64,000 nucleotides of DNA from Antitrichia curtipendula (lineage: Eukaryota; Streptophyta; Bryopsida; Hypnales; Leucodontaceae), in assembly GCA_951230915.1 (NCBI GenBank), contig OX579633.1, forward strand, positions 52,404,029 to 52,468,028, read 5' to 3'. Positions 37,518-51,029 of the stretch are shown one piece after another. A program made the translations under genes and the position numbers. A model generated the notes under the pieces. The model worked only from the letters and a program-made list of their open reading frames with translations. It was not told the DNA's origin and did no database searches. Numbering within the stretch: the stretch's first letter is position 1; each line of letters opens with the position of its first letter.

Positions 37518-37894
37518 AATTGCCTTGAGGGTCTTTTGTAGGTCATTTTGACTTTTGGTTTATAAATGACAACTTAGGTCATGTTTCTATAAGTGCCTTC
37601 AAACTTAAGTAATCACTTTTGACAACGTAATAATGGAGGTTTGGGGTTGCTTCTATACTTTTAAATAAAACTTCTCAAGAAAACATTCAGTTCATTGAAA
37701 AAAATGCAATCAAAAACTAAATGACTTTACTTCGCTGCGAATGCCATCCATAGTTTGTAGTTTGAATTGTGAAACCAAGCTCTTTATATACAAGTGGGGT
37801 TCTAAGAGGTAAAACAACCCATGTGGGATATGTAACTTAGACTTAGTAAGAGCTCTTGAACCGCTCATAGTTATATCAAAATCAGGAATTATAT

Positions 37895-38249
37895 TGGAAG
37901 TAGAATTTTAGACTTCATTTAGGCATTGTAAAATAATTATTTTCAAAAAACTTTGAATTGAAAAAAGTTGATAAGTCAAGTTGAATTTTATTTTCAGAAT
38001 TTCATTTGAGATTTTGAGCCTCCAATAAAAAGTTATGGACAAATTTCAAAGATGAATTAGAAAGGACATTTTCTTTGAAATTTTCAAACCCCTCTATGAA
38101 TTTGATCCATAACTTTTGATCCAAGGATGAATCTCAAACGAAATTTTGGATATAAAATTCAGTTAGATTTATCAGTTTGATTTAGTTCAAATTTTTTTGA
38201 AAAATTTATTTTACTATGCCTAAATGAGGTCTAAAATTCTTCTTCAAAC
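37895..38249. mobile_element. Long foldback element, arms about 160 bp
   Basis: The left arm, including AATTTTAGACTTCATTTAGG, is the reverse complement of the right arm, including CCTAAATGAGGTCTAAAATT. Similarity is roughly 80-85% across both arms around a short centre near 38075. Weaker similarity extends outward to about 37845 and 38300. No clear target duplication was found. Confidence 0.7.
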
Positions 38250-38299
38250 ATAGTGTTTACATTTTGACAATCACTAATCAAGCTCTTATCTTCAAAATA

Positions 38300-41170
38300 T
38301 TTCATATCTTTTGAAGGTTTATGATGGTCAATGAATTTCAATATTAAAATGATGGCGCCACCCTCCATTCTGACAAATGTCAATGAAACAACTTGTTCAT
38401 TTCTATATCAAAATTTAATTTTTTTGGTAATTGGCAAAATGGCATTGGTATTTGACTCAATGGAAACTTTGAATTTTTGGCAAACCATCTTTCTTTACAA
38501 TTATTTGTTAATGTGTTTGTCTGATCCTAGAATTACCCAAAACAATGGAACACATTATAAATGTATTGGCACTATTTTGATAATGAAGCTTACACTACAT
38601 CAGGAAAGTACCCCTATCACAACAATAGTGATGTAGTTCCCATGATAATAAACAATATTGATGTAGTATTGAAACTATACTTATATATGGCAGAAGCACT
38701 AGTTGTCAACCACGCCCAATATCCAACTTGTAGGGTGCACTATTTCCAACTTTAGATTGAAATTTAAGCTTGGAATGGTTGTTTTTTGTCTTTTTCAAAG
38801 TTGGGACTAATATGGTTATAACACATGTTCAAAACTAGTGAGCAAAACAATAAAAAGTAGTGAGCAGGAAAGTAGTTCTTGAATGATTAAAATTAGAAGA
38901 CTTTAAACATTGGCTACTGGACAAGTGCACTTTTGGGTCCTAAAATTCACAAGAATTTCAATCTTGAGAATAAAATTATGAAAAATTAACAATCTCCATA
39001 CTTCCTATCTTCCTACATGGAAAGAATTTCCATCACCTCATAGTCTTCACCATTTGCTCTGAAATTGCTTAAATGATTGTCTACCTCTGCTTCTACCTTA
39101 ATATTGCAAAATATGCTATTATTGCAGTGTTACAAAAATTGAAATGGTTGTAGTAATATTTTTTTTTGACCAAAGCCTCTTGGATAAATATTGCAAAAGA
39201 GCAATGTCAGGTGGTTGCAAGCAAGACCAAACAATTTGGGTAGCATTTTACCAAAATTATAGTTTTTGCTCATAATACTATGAATAATATTAGCTTTTGA
39301 AGTGGCAAAACTCCTTTTTTTGACCTAGCAAAAAATTGAGCAGCTTCACTTTATAATGTCACATTTGTATTAAAATATTCTATAATTAAATTTCAATTTA
39401 GCTAATTTGTTACACTTTGTGTTTTAGTATTTTTTAGTATTGGGGAGTACCCATGATGAATGATCTAGAGCTAAAAAATTTGGGATCTATTCTTATAGTA
39501 GGGGGACATGTACCTATCCAAAAAATCTAAAAATACATTATTTTATGGCCTCCATATACATATAAATAGGGCTCCCTCGTGCGTGCACTTTTGAATATTG
39601 AAGATGGGTTTGACTTCCTTTTTTGGTGAAATGTGATCACTCTCATGTCTTTACAAATGGCTGTTTTTTAGTTTTTTGTGTTCATGATTTTCTAATTATT
39701 ATTAAAATTTATACCTAGTTGTCTCTATTTCCTGAGACAAACTGTCTTTTTTTTTCAAAAAGTAGTTTTTCAGTACTTGCAAGTAGTTAGTGGTACTAGT
39801 AGCTGTCAATTTTATAGATCAATGGCTAAGATTATTTTGTTTCATAGCTTGCAATCTACACATTGAATTTTTTTGAAATTTTTTCCACATCTTATACTAG
39901 CAAACTACAAGATTCTATAGTTACATGTGTCCAAAAGTGTGTTTTTTTTCCTAAAATTTGGTACTTGGATTACAAATGGCAGTTTTGGAGCGTTTTGGTA
40001 AAAACATAGTCAAAAATTCTATATTGCAACCATATTGCATAAGTATTGCAAAAGTATTGATTTCATTCTTGAACTCAAGGTCCTTCCAGCCAAGAAATTG
40101 GCATGTGCTTTGTCAAAGTCTAGTTTGACCTTGAATGTATAAATGTTTTTGGTTTACCTTCAATCAACAAAATGAAGCTCTTGAACTATGTTTCTTAATC
40201 CTATTTTTTTTTTAAATTAAAAATTCTAAGTAATCAATAAATTAGTGCAATTGTAAATTCCAAAATCCAATTTCACAAAATTATAATTTTTTTTCCGAAA
40301 TTTTTATTTCAACATAATTTTGAAATTAAGATTTCAAATAGTTACTTATCATTCCCATCTGCAGCTCGAGATCTGTGGTTCTGTTGAAAATTTTAGATTA
40401 TTGTAATAATGTTCTAAATGATATATTTTGCAGTACATGTTATAAATCAAAAAAATCACATTGATTTGTTTCCCATCTGTAAATAGTAATAAATGTGTAG
40501 TCAGAATAAGACCTTTTTTAATATATCGAAAATACCAAAACTGACTTATCTAATTATTTAAATGCTAAATTCAAAATAATATGGATAATTTGATCTAAAC
40601 TAATAGTTCAAAAAAGTAGAAATATACATATGATCCATATTATTTAAACTCTAAATTCAAAATATATACATAGAACTAAATTATCCATATTATTTAAACA
40701 CTAAATTCAAAAAAATATGAATAATTTGATCTAAACTAATAGAGATTAAAAAGACTATCTGTTGTCTATTAATTTGAAGAAATATAATTTTTACAAATTT
40801 TAATGAAAATTAATTGGTAAACTAATTGTTTGATTTTGAAATTTCATTTCAATGAATAAGTAGTATAGGACATAAACGTTAAAAAATCTTCAAGAAATTA
40901 TTTCATTTTCAGTATCCAGTACATTGTTTAGTTGTGATCTCCATGTCAAATTATATTTTCCAATCTAAATTCAGCCATTATATAATTGATTGTAAATTTT
41001 GATATCATTTGTATGTAAAAAAAGAATTTTATAGATGTCAAAATTTTCAGAAATTTAAAATATCAATTTTTTTCAATTTTCAGTAATCTGAATTTGTTTT
41101 GTAATCTAAATGCAAAAATTATTTTCAATCAAATTGGCTCACATACGAAGTTATTGTAATTTGTTGTTTA
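38300..41170. other. AT-rich intergenic DNA
   Basis: No gene is recognised. It contains a fragment at 39830-40010 related to the 57904-58485 element family. An AT-rich direct and inverted repeat cluster lies at 40561-40742, listed separately. Confidence 0.5.
40561..40742. repeat. 46-bp direct repeat cluster
   Basis: A phrase ending ATAATTTGATCTAAACTAAT occurs at 40561-40606 and 40697-40742. Between them, ATCCATATTATTTAAAC is repeated directly at about 40634 and 40683. The sequence is almost pure A+T, so chance similarity inflates the match somewhat. Confidence 0.6.
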
Positions 41171-41904
41171 ATTATTTTTTGACCCAAACCTCCAGGTCAC
41201 CGATGGATATCCACCCAGATACCCCGAGCACTCGAGCAGTTGTCTTCTTCCCGGTTATCGAAGATCCGGGAGCGACACAAAGAAGAACGTCTTTCCCAGC
41301 GCTGCTGCCGGTTTCTTCGCTGCTCGAGATTTCCATCGCCGTCGCTCGTTATGGTACGCCGCTGCTGCTCTCTCTTCTTTTTTCGCATCGATTTTCTTGT
41401 TGTACAACGCGTTCTCTTTCTTTCGGATTTCGCTCTTGCAGCTTTTGTCTTGGGATTGCGACCACCTCGCTTAACCCTAATTAGCGAATCTGTTGTCCTC
41501 GCGGATTGACTGCGAAAGAGCAAGAGTTTGATATTTTAGATTTTTGGCGTAGATCATTGGGTCTTTATGGTGAAGTGTGTGACTTGTGGCTACTTGTTGG
41601 CCTTTGAAAACAAGAAAATCGATTAATTCAATGGATGAAGACACTAGAGAGCAACTGACAGCTTCTCTGACTGCTACTGAATCTCGTAATGCCCAGTGAG
41701 CATGGAGATTTTCAAACATTTCTCTTGCTGGTCTTGCTGACAGTTCGAGTCGGTTGCGTTCGGGTTTAGGTTCGAGTCGGATGTTTTCTCGATGTTCTCG
41801 ATGTTCTAACTTACCGACAGCGTCCATAGCGTTTCCAGTGTGCAAGTTCGACGGAGACCGAAACTTTAATGCAACGCGGCAGCAGGTGATTGGGAGCTGT
41901 GGCG
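41171..41904 (+). promoter_or_regulatory. 5' flank and probable leader of the PheRS alpha gene
   Basis: Base composition shifts sharply to higher G+C at about 41190 and stays so until the start codon at 41905. Short frames on both strands show no known domain. This is most likely promoter plus 5' UTR, possibly with a leader intron. Confidence 0.4.
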
Positions 41905-44900
41905 ATGGCCGCTACCGCGGTGGAGGAGGCTCTTCTGGACCAGTTGCAGGAATTGAGCATTGGCAACTCCGAGGAATGGGCTTCGTCTGCTGGATTTGAT
42001 CACAGCGTTGTCAAGGACGTCGTCAAGTCTCTTCACGGCTTCGGCTATGTCAAGGCTGAGGTAGTGTTAAATCCCTATCGGTGAATGATAGGCTATTTTG
42101 TTTAGGTTTAGGGTTTAGGGGAAGGATTTGTTCTGGGCGGGACTTCTGAAATTGGCTCTTTGGTTTGACAGAGTGTGAAAAAGGTCAGATGGGTGCTCAC
42201 CGCTGAGGGCAAGATCTACACAATTGGGGGCTCTCCTGAGGTTCAGGTCTTTGCGGCTGTTCCTGCCGAGGGTATTTCAACCGTGGATTTGAAGGTGTGT
42301 CTCCATTGTCGCAGATACCGGTTACGCACTTTGCTCATGTTTGGTAGGAAATTTTACTGATTCGGAGTACTGTCACAGAAAAAACTGGATGCGTTGGTCT
42401 ATGACGTGGGGTACAAGACAGCGATGAAGAATAAATGGCTTCAGCCTTCCAAGGGATTCATCTCGAAGAAGGTGTCTTCTGATCGTACCTTTTAACTTGT
42501 AGATTGTCTCTTTTCCTTTTAGTGTTTCTTATTGAAATCATGGTTCCTGAATCGAGTAAGAAATCACTTTGTATCACTCTCTGAACTTAGGTTGATGACG
42601 TGGAAGATGGAGTTCGGAACCAGCTGACTGCCATTCAAGACGGCAAGGTAATTGCCACAGATATGAATCTGGATTTTACATTCCTTTGAAAGATGGCAAA
42701 TGTGTTGTTTGTGTAGATGAGAGAATCCACCCCCAGAGGTGTTCTAGAAAACCTGGCCCTCGTCAATTTGTCAGGGTTTGACGGGACTAGGGTTTTGGGT
42801 GGTACCTGCCTTTAATGACGTGAGAATTGGCAGAGTTTAACGTTGGTAGGTCTTCTGTATGGAAGCTAGGCTCTGCATAGATTTATTGCAGGAATCTTTC
42901 GTTTTGTCTGTCCATGAGGGCCTGCGTGTACATGACTTCGGCATTGTCCGAAAGCCTAATCATTCAATTCTCTGAAAGTGTTCTGTTTTCAGGATATCCC
43001 TGAAGCCAGTATCATGGAGCTCAAGAAGAGAAAGCTCGTTGAAGCCAGGTATTTGTGTGTTCTTGTTTTGGTCCTGTATGACTCTGCATGTGCACGTTTG
43101 TGAATATTTTAATTTCGTCAGCTGGAATCAGTGTTCAGAGAGTGTGTTGTAGCTTCGATAAGATTATGAAATATGATTATGGCTATTCATTACATTCTCA
43201 CTTCAGAGTTTCTCATTTCTCTATTTGTGAGTGACTGGTGGCATTTTAGATCAATTGGGAGCCTTTAATGTGATTTATGCACATGTGTGAGCAGAAACGA
43301 TACATGGTTTTCGTTAAAGAAAGGGCCTAACTATGCTCCAAGGCGAGTGAAGCCAGAGACAGACCTCACACGTGAACTTCTACAGAGGTACGCTTAGGTA
43401 GATACTCGTCATTTGATTAGGATTTTGCGCACTACTATTGGTACTCACTTGTTGGTATTCAAAAGAAAAGCTGATTTGAGTTGCTCACTATGTTCTGGTG
43501 GGATCTGCTTTATTGTTATTGCAGTGGCGAATGGTTGAAACGAGAGTTCAAACCTTACAACTTCAATGCATTAGGCCAGACCACCGAGGGTGGTCATCTT
43601 CACCCCTTGCTGAAGGTACCACTAACTCGCTCAGATTCTTTCATCCAGTCATGGCTGCGTCACTAGAGCGTAGCTGTTGCTTCAAGTTTTACAAATGACT
43701 TGAATATCTTTGCACCACTTTCATCGCATTAGAAGCATATGGCATCATCCACATCCAATATTCTGGTCAATTCAGAATAGTCCATACTAGCGAGATGATA
43801 AGTCGTTTACAAAGGTCGTGCGTATATGTGTATCACTAACAGGTGAGGACACAATTCCGTAATATCTTCTTAGAAATGGGGTGAGTATTTCTTTTATCTA
43901 CTACATTCTTTGTTTGTTGTAATCTGCATTCCGGATGCACAAACTTTTAGCATTTGGTGCCAGGTGATCGTCTTGCCTGTTGGAAGTTAGAAGTGGAGCA
44001 ATAACGTCTATTAGAAATGTAGTGTCTGTATCGTCATTTTTTTCTGACTTTGTACTACGTTGATCAGGTTCGAAGAGATGCCGACAAACAATTTTGTAGA
44101 AAGCAGGTACTGAATTCTGTGTTTAACTTCTGTCCTTTTCTTATGGCTTTTGGATTTGCATACTTGTATTTTATTCGTCGAGCTGCGTTCGCCCATTTGC
44201 TGCGTTCAGTTTAGTATCTTTTACTGATAACATCCAACTGTCTCTGGAGACTGCAGCTTCTGGAACTTCGATACACTCTTCCAGCCTCAACAGCATCCAG
44301 CTCGCGATTCTCATGACACTTTTTTCTTGAAAGGTGACTTTTCATGACCTGTAATTTGTGCCAAGCTTTCAGACCATGTACCTCAATGGGTATCATAGTC
44401 TGTTTATAGTATACGTGGCACTTCATGAATCTTGTCTTATATTGCAAGACATTCGAAGTAACAGAACTCTTCAAGTGACTTGATCTGCTTATCTAAACTT
44501 AGTCCACAACTGTTATGTTCTAAAGATCATTGTGATTGTACCTGCACCTGCAGCTCCAGCTCGGACTGTGGAATTGCCAGAGGATTATTTGGAACGTGTT
44601 AAAAAGACACATGAGACAGGAGGTTATGGGTCGATTGGGTATGTCTATCATTTGCCTTTAGGGGTTTGTTCTAACTCATTTGTATCAGAGGTTTATATTT
44701 TGTATTCTTCTCTAAAGACAACTTTTTTAATTGTATTAGTATTGCTTGGTACAGTTATGCTCTGAGCTTCAGCACGAGGAATTGCTCATGTCTCATAATC
44801 TTCTGACGTTGTTAAATATGGAAATGATGCTGAAAGTACAATGTTGATTCTGCATTGCTTCAATTTATCTTTGAATTAATTGTTGGAATCTACGCCATCA

Positions 44901-46954
44901 GGTATGGATACGACTGGAAAAGGGACGAAGCCGAAAAGAACTTGTTGCGGACGCATACTACGGCTGTTTCTTCCCGCATGCTCTATAAACTGGCCCAGGT
45001 ATGTCGTGTTCTTGCAAGTTTTTTTCAGTTTCTCTTTAGCCAAGGAGACTCAGGAGGTCGTGGAGATCATCCTTCGAGTTTTTTTTTAACCCAATATCTG
45101 AATTACTATGCAAACATGGCGGCATTTTCAGGAAGGGTTTACACCAAAGAGGTACTTCTCAATTGATCGGGTGTTCCGAAACGAGGCTGTGGATCGCACA
45201 CATCTTGCTGAGTTCCACCAAATTGAAGGTGCTACTCCTGCTACGTTATTGTTTTAATTTCAAAGCCAAATCTAGGTGCTTCGCATGTTGGAGATTGTTT
45301 AATGGTCTAGGACATTGACAGTGCTGGAACGATGTTGATGGACTTTTAAGTCTGCAAGAGATATCATCGGACTAGTTCTCTTGGGTATACGTCGTGTGTT
45401 ATATCCACACTTCATTTGCAGACAATGATCGTCTGTTTGATGTGAGGCTTAATTTTATGACTTCTATTTAACATAATGTTTGCTCTAGTACGGTAATCTC
45501 AATTATCAATTTAGAATGCACTGCAATAGTGGCACTGACCTGTTTATGTACGATACTGCAGGTGTTGTATGTGATAGGGGCCTTTCGCTTGGTGATCTCA
45601 TTGGTGTCTTGAATGAGTTCTTTGCTCGCCTTGGTACGTTATCCCTTCATCTTGTGGTTATAGTATTTTATACTATCTCTGTTCCTGAAAAAGACCCGTG
45701 TTTCCTTCGTAAAACACAAAGGATTCACGGGGCTTTTTCAGAAACAGAGGGAGTAATATTTATCGCTCTCTTCCTGAATGTGTGACTTTATCCTTATTTT
45801 CAGTATTATATTTAGCATCTCATTGTCTCGATCTAGTTTGTTAAGAAATGTTCCTTCATTTCATCCAGTCGCAATCTGTTTCCTGCAGGGATTAAAAAGT
45901 TGCGCTTCAAGCCAGCCTATAATCCATATACGGAACCAAGTATGGAGATTTTCAGGTATGAATTCTCTAGGTTCTCGATCAAAAAGACGTTAATCTGATC
46001 TTCAGTTTCCTTCAGGATGTGCGCACCCTGGTTTTGGGACTTCCTCATTCAGATTTCTAACGCTTCATGTGTTGTAACAGCTATCACGAGGGTCTGAAAA
46101 AGTGGGTGGAAGTGGGCAACTCGGGAATGTTTCGACCTGAAATGTTGCAGCCAATGGGCCTGCCAGAGGATGTGTCTGTCATTGCTTGGGGCTTGTCGTT
46201 GGAAAGGTATGAGTAAATCCATTCTTTTGTGTTTGCAGCAGTTTTTGAGTGAATTGAGGAAGCAACAGAGTGTAACGAGTGAATCTCCTGTTTTATGTAT
46301 ATTTGTTGCTGAGCTTGATTTAGTAACTCCTGATTTTCTCGCTTACAATCCGAAGATAGTTACAACGTCCCAAGACTGATTGAGCAACCGTTTGTTGTTG
46401 CAATATCTCTGTCTGTGCTTCTTGACACTATTCAGGCCAACGATGATATTGTACGGGATTGATAACATTCGCGATCTATTTGGTCACAAGGTGAGACTCC
46501 TGTGGCGCCTCATTCATTCCGACTCCTTTCTGTGTCTTTTTGCTTCACAGTAGTTTGCAGACGACAAAGCCAGATTCTTGATGAAATTTTTTGACTGATT
46601 TAATGATCGAGATTTTTCATTTGGTTTCTGTCGAAGCGATAAGGCAACTGCACCTAATTGCATTTTTCTAAAGCTACAGATTCCTGCCTAAAATTTACAG
46701 CATTTGGGGTCGATTTTCGGCACATGTTCTATGAAAATTCATAGTGTATTCACAGTGTCTGAGAAGTGCATGCTTAGTATCTCTTAAGGATCCCTTTTGG
46801 GATCTACTCAGTATCAAAAATTGAGTAACTGGAACCATATGCAAATGCTTATTTGGACGATTTTTGGCGTCGGTACCGTAACATGGTTGGTTGTTTTCTA
46901 CAGGTTGACCTGAGACTCATCAAGTCGAATCCCATATGCCGACTAGGAATGTAG
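41905..46954 (+). CDS. Phenylalanine--tRNA ligase alpha subunit, cytosolic
   Basis: Eighteen exons join in phase to give 490 residues: 41905-42060, 42172-42294, 42379-42471, 42591-42647, 42993-43048, 43295-43387, 43525-43615, 43843-43880, 44068-44106, 44257-44333, 44554-44638, 44902-44998, 45132-45228, 45562-45633, 45889-45955, 46081-46206, 46436-46490 and 46904-46954. The enzyme charges tRNA-Phe in the cytosol as an alpha2-beta2 tetramer with the beta chain. The N-terminal third has the winged-helix modules (ending APRR). The class II synthetase core follows: motif 1 region [18 protein letters not shown], motif 2 [19 protein letters not shown], and motif 3 [14 protein letters not shown]. The C-terminus ends in ICRLGM, as is usual for the family, and the length is normal. 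The chosen ATG is the first in frame; an upstream in-frame TTG was not used. A small Stowaway element sits in the intron after exon 14. Confidence 0.96.
45673..45753. mobile_element. 81-bp Stowaway-like MITE in a PheRS alpha intron
   Basis: The ends CTATCTCTGTTCCTGAAAAA and TTTTTCAGAAACAGAGGGAG are inverted repeats, and both are flanked by TA. The element is almost entirely terminal repeat and would form a hairpin in the pre-mRNA. It lies within the intron at 45634-45888. Confidence 0.8.
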
Positions 46955-47271
46955 TAGTCTGCGTTTTCTATTTTAGTTGAACAATTATTGCAGCTGGATT
47001 GATTGTATACAATCCACGAGAGCAGTACATTCGTAATAGTTGGAGTTATTTACAGTATGTCTCAGTGAGCTGTGCAGTGATGATACTGTTCACAAGTCCT
47101 ATTTGCAAACTTGCCAACAAAAGTTCCTCGGGTGCATTTTAATTCCTCACCTCCCAGGCATTGCATTCGAGGTTTGGATGATGAATGAATTTCAACATGT
47201 TTTGTGCATGTGTAAACTTTTTTCACCCATTCAAACAAACTGTTTTTAGATTCTTGTGTTCATTTGTTTAG
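46955..47271. other. 3' flank of PheRS alpha
   Basis: This stretch probably holds the 3' UTR and terminator region of the PheRS alpha gene. No further coding sequence is recognised. Confidence 0.4.
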
Positions 47272-47273
47272 TA

Positions 47274-47575
47274 AGGTAGGAGGCTCATAAACCGACCAGG
47301 CTGTAAAACCGATCATGGTCCAGAGGTACATTTTACTTTCTTCCATGTACCAACAGTGTACATTTCAAGGGGTGGTCGTTTTTAGTGACCACTGGATTTC
47401 AACTTCAAAAATTCATAGCTAATTCCACAAAGGTCCAAAAAATATAAAACGACTTGGGTTAGATGCAAATTTCATTTTTCTTCCTACTAAAATTTACTGA
47501 AAATTGTTTCAAGCAGTTTAGCTTCCCCGAAATGGCAAACAGCTCTTAGATGGTCGGTTTATGAGACTCCTACCT
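47274..47575. mobile_element. AGGTRGG-family TIR element 4
   Basis: The left end AGGTAGGAGGCTCATAAACC and the right end GGTTTATGAGACTCCTACCT are inverted repeats with one mismatch over 25 bp. TA flanks both sides (47272-47273 and 47576-47577). The inner part shares a phrase (AAACGACTTGGGTTAGAT) with 29850-29870, so related copies exist elsewhere in the window. Confidence 0.8.
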
Positions 47576-47577
47576 TA

Positions 47578-48168
47578 CTCCCTCTGTCTCACTAAAAACC
47601 TCCAAACCTCCAAATTAGGCACATTTTCTGTCCCACTGAAAATCACTGTTTACTAATTTTGACTGTTGAGTAAGTATTGCCCTTATTGAATGACTTGGTG
47701 GGAGTAAGTGGCAAGCAATCAAGGAGCATTCTTCTACTAGCAAGCTTGATTTTGCCCATGAGGCACCTTGTACTTGTTGCTTCTTCAAATAGTTGTGTTG
47801 ATAGGTGTTCACTTGGAGGTTGTTTAGATAGGGGGCTAGGTTTCCTAGTTGTAGTATTTAGGTTGAGAGCATATATTTCTACAATCCCATCATTGCTACC
47901 AACTTTTAAATCATCAAAAATGACGAGTTAGCAGCATTCACAAATGATGCTTAAATATGATACATTTCACATTGATTTTGGGTGCCTAAACAATGGTGCC
48001 GAAGTTGGAGATTTTGTGTAGATCTAGTTGGTTGGTTATTAGTTTTTGAGTAGATCTAGTTGGTTGGTTACTAGTTTTTGAATGTATGTATCATTGGCGC
48101 AAAGACTAAAAACATAGTTAATCCCTCATGGGGAAGGTTTTGGGAGATTTTTAGTTGGATAGAGGAAG
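47578..48168. mobile_element. Stowaway-like TIR element (591 bp)
   Basis: The left end CTCCCTCTGTCTCACTAAAA and the right end TTTTAGTTGGATAGAGGAAG are imperfect inverted repeats of Stowaway type. Its left TA (47576-47577) is also the right TA of the neighbouring AGGTRGG element. The right TA is at 48169-48170. Confidence 0.7.
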
Positions 48169-48930
48169 TATAGATTTTGAAAACTCTTCTTTGCGAGTAT
48201 TCCACAATTGAAGAGTGCAGGCATACTTCATCTCAAGATCTACATTTTTTAAGCGACGTGTTGTGGGACATTATTTGATGTAGAATAGGGTTGAAAGGGT
48301 TGGAATTGAGTTGTTGAAAGTAAAAATTTCTTGATGGAGCTTTGAGGTAAATTACAATTACAATGAATTCACTCATTCTTCAATATTTTACTCTTTTGAA
48401 TCATCATTGCAACAATGTAGGGAATTACAAAGCCATGAGAGCATCCAAATAGACAATAATATTTGATTTGTATGGTCCTTGATGGAAGCTAAATGATTTG
48501 TTTTGATCTCCTCTAATGTATGGTTTGTTTTTTAGAAACAATGAGTTAGCCAAAATACTTGTGTATATCCGTTATACCTCCAATTCCCCCAACTTATTAT
48601 TTTGAAGGATTTTATTGTGAATCCAATAACTTTAAATATGTGCAATGAATAGAGGATGGCACACCAATGCATGTGAATGTTTACCATACTTGCAATAAGG
48701 ATAAAGGGGTGACTCCTTACTTAATATGCCCATGTGGCACAATTAGTTGAATTACTTTAGTGGATGCTAAATTCTTATGGATGAAAAAAAAACAATCCTA
48801 GTATTATTCATTAATAAATATGTTGATTTATATCTCTTATTCAATATAAGAATGTAATAAATCATTTGGCAAACAAATGGTGTTGATATGCTTGTTTAAT
48901 CTTTGGTTTTATTATTTAACATTGTGTTGG

Positions 48931-49054
48931 TATTCCAACTACTTTTCTATATTTGTCACCCCTTTATCCTTACTGCAAGTATGGTAAACATTGAAATACT
49001 TGCAATAAGGATAAAGGGGTGACCATATTCCAACTACTTTTCTATATTTGTCAC
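48931..49054. repeat. Hairpin flanked by a 29-bp direct repeat
   Basis: Arms at 48955-48982 and 48996-49023 (GTCACCCCTTTATCCTTA and its complement) pair with one mismatch over 28 bp around a 13-base loop. The unit is flanked by an exact 29-bp direct repeat, TATTCCAACT..TTTGTCAC, at 48931-48959 and 49026-49054. A third copy of the right arm lies at about 48686-48713. Confidence 0.85.
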
Positions 49055-51029
49055 TGGTTTTGGGGGTCTACCATCCTTCTTGTATTCATTGTCAATATCT
49101 TGGTCTAAGTACTTCACTATATAAATCCTTGATTTTCTTGTTTAACATTCTTCTTATATACCTTGTTAATTCCTTCTCTTGGCTATTTTTATTTTTAATA
49201 TTTGTCCATGGCTTCTTTGTCCTTGACACACACCATTGATTAACAATGCCACAAAAGCAAAAACAAACTAAATACAAACGCATTTTAATTTTAATTTTCA
49301 CTTAAATTGTTAAAAAAAATTAAGGAAGATACTATGGCATAAATTATAGTGCTTATTAATTATTAATATGCACGTCATAGACTAATTTCATGGAAATTTC
49401 TATGGCATTTGAAAATCATGTATGCCATGAGTTGCTTTGAATTTGTATAGCTAGCTAAATGTACAATAGGGATAACTTCTTTTTGTATCTTGATACATTA
49501 GATTGGCAACTTTTGAGATTTAGAAAACAACATAGACTAGAGTAGAAAGTTCATTTTAGAGAAAAATAATTTAATGGTGTTTAAATAGGTTTGTCTTGAG
49601 ATATCATCACCAAAAATTGCAAAAACTTGGTAATTGTATTCTTAAAAATGCATTCTTAAACTATGTTGCTTATTGCAATGTAAAAATATACCCCAAATTT
49701 CATGAAAAGAAGGGGGATTGATGAAATTTTTGAACTATAATTTTTTATAACTCAAACTTGTGAAAACAAACAACCTTGATCAAATTTACTATTTTTAGGC
49801 ACCTATTCATTTATAAATAAAATTATCATGTGTTTATAGTTTATTTCATTTATTTATCTATGTCAAATAACTAATTTTGGGGATTTTTTCTAAATGTGCT
49901 AGAAATAAAATTTTAGAGTTGAGAATTTGAATGAATTTTTACATCTAATAGTATAATGACATTTTATTACAATCAAAGTTTGATGTGAATAAGCTAAATA
50001 TAGTATAAATAAATTTAAAAAAACTGAATTTTAAAATCATTAAAACTGTTAAATTTGACTTTGACTATAGCTAATTCATACTTGATAGTTAAACGTATTT
50101 TATTTTATTTTTCGATGTGATAATGCTATATCTTTTTAAAAATTGTTTAAAAACTAGTATTTTTAATAGAGTGTGCAATGATCACAAAGTGTACTAATCT
50201 TTGAAAATCTTTTGCACAAAAAAGGTCGATCATACTATTCATTAGTTTAGGCCAATTCTTGAAGGTTCAAAAGGTTTGAAAAGAGTCAAAGAATCAAAAG
50301 ATGAAATTGTGAAAATCCAAGGATCTGTTTCCTTAATTTACCAAGGATTTTCTTCTCATCAATAGTCATTTCTCAATAGTTCTTTTCAAGTATCCACAAG
50401 GTATCCTTAAAGACATATTCTCTCACTGCATCATGCAACTCTCAAATTTTAGGTCATCAATCAATTCCTTTCTAATATCTGATCTTTTAGAAATCATTGG
50501 AGCAAAATATAAACCATAATATAAAGAATTAGTAGATAATTCAATTACATTGCAATTATTTATTTCTACAAGAGAAGTTGGAGAGTTGTACCCCTCTTTC
50601 TACCTTAAGTGATCCATTGTAACAAAGTCCATCTCACTCACCCATTCATTCTAATTTTCAATTAACTTCCTCATTTTTTAAATTCAAGGTTGGCATCTTC
50701 ATGTACAATTTAATCCCAAAGTGCTATGACATCCATATTTGAGATGATGAAGAGAGTGCTTCAAGTTAGTGTTTTGTTTAAGAAACTTCTCAATCATCCC
50801 AAGAAATTCTCAAATCTTCAAAAACTGACTTTACTTCATATCCAATTTGATGAAATTGACTTAGGAAGTATTAATATGTACAAACTAAAGCTATGAATTA
50901 AAATTTATAAAAACTGAAAATAAGATTCAAAAATTAGTGGATTGAATAGAAATAAATTTCTTTCTTTTGAAAAGGGAAAAACAAAAAGCCTAATTCCAAG
51001 GAAAAATAGAGGTTTATTTTGAAATGGCC
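49055..51029. other. AT-rich intergenic DNA
   Basis: I see no gene, TIR element or tandem repeat here beyond simple A/T runs. Confidence 0.5.
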
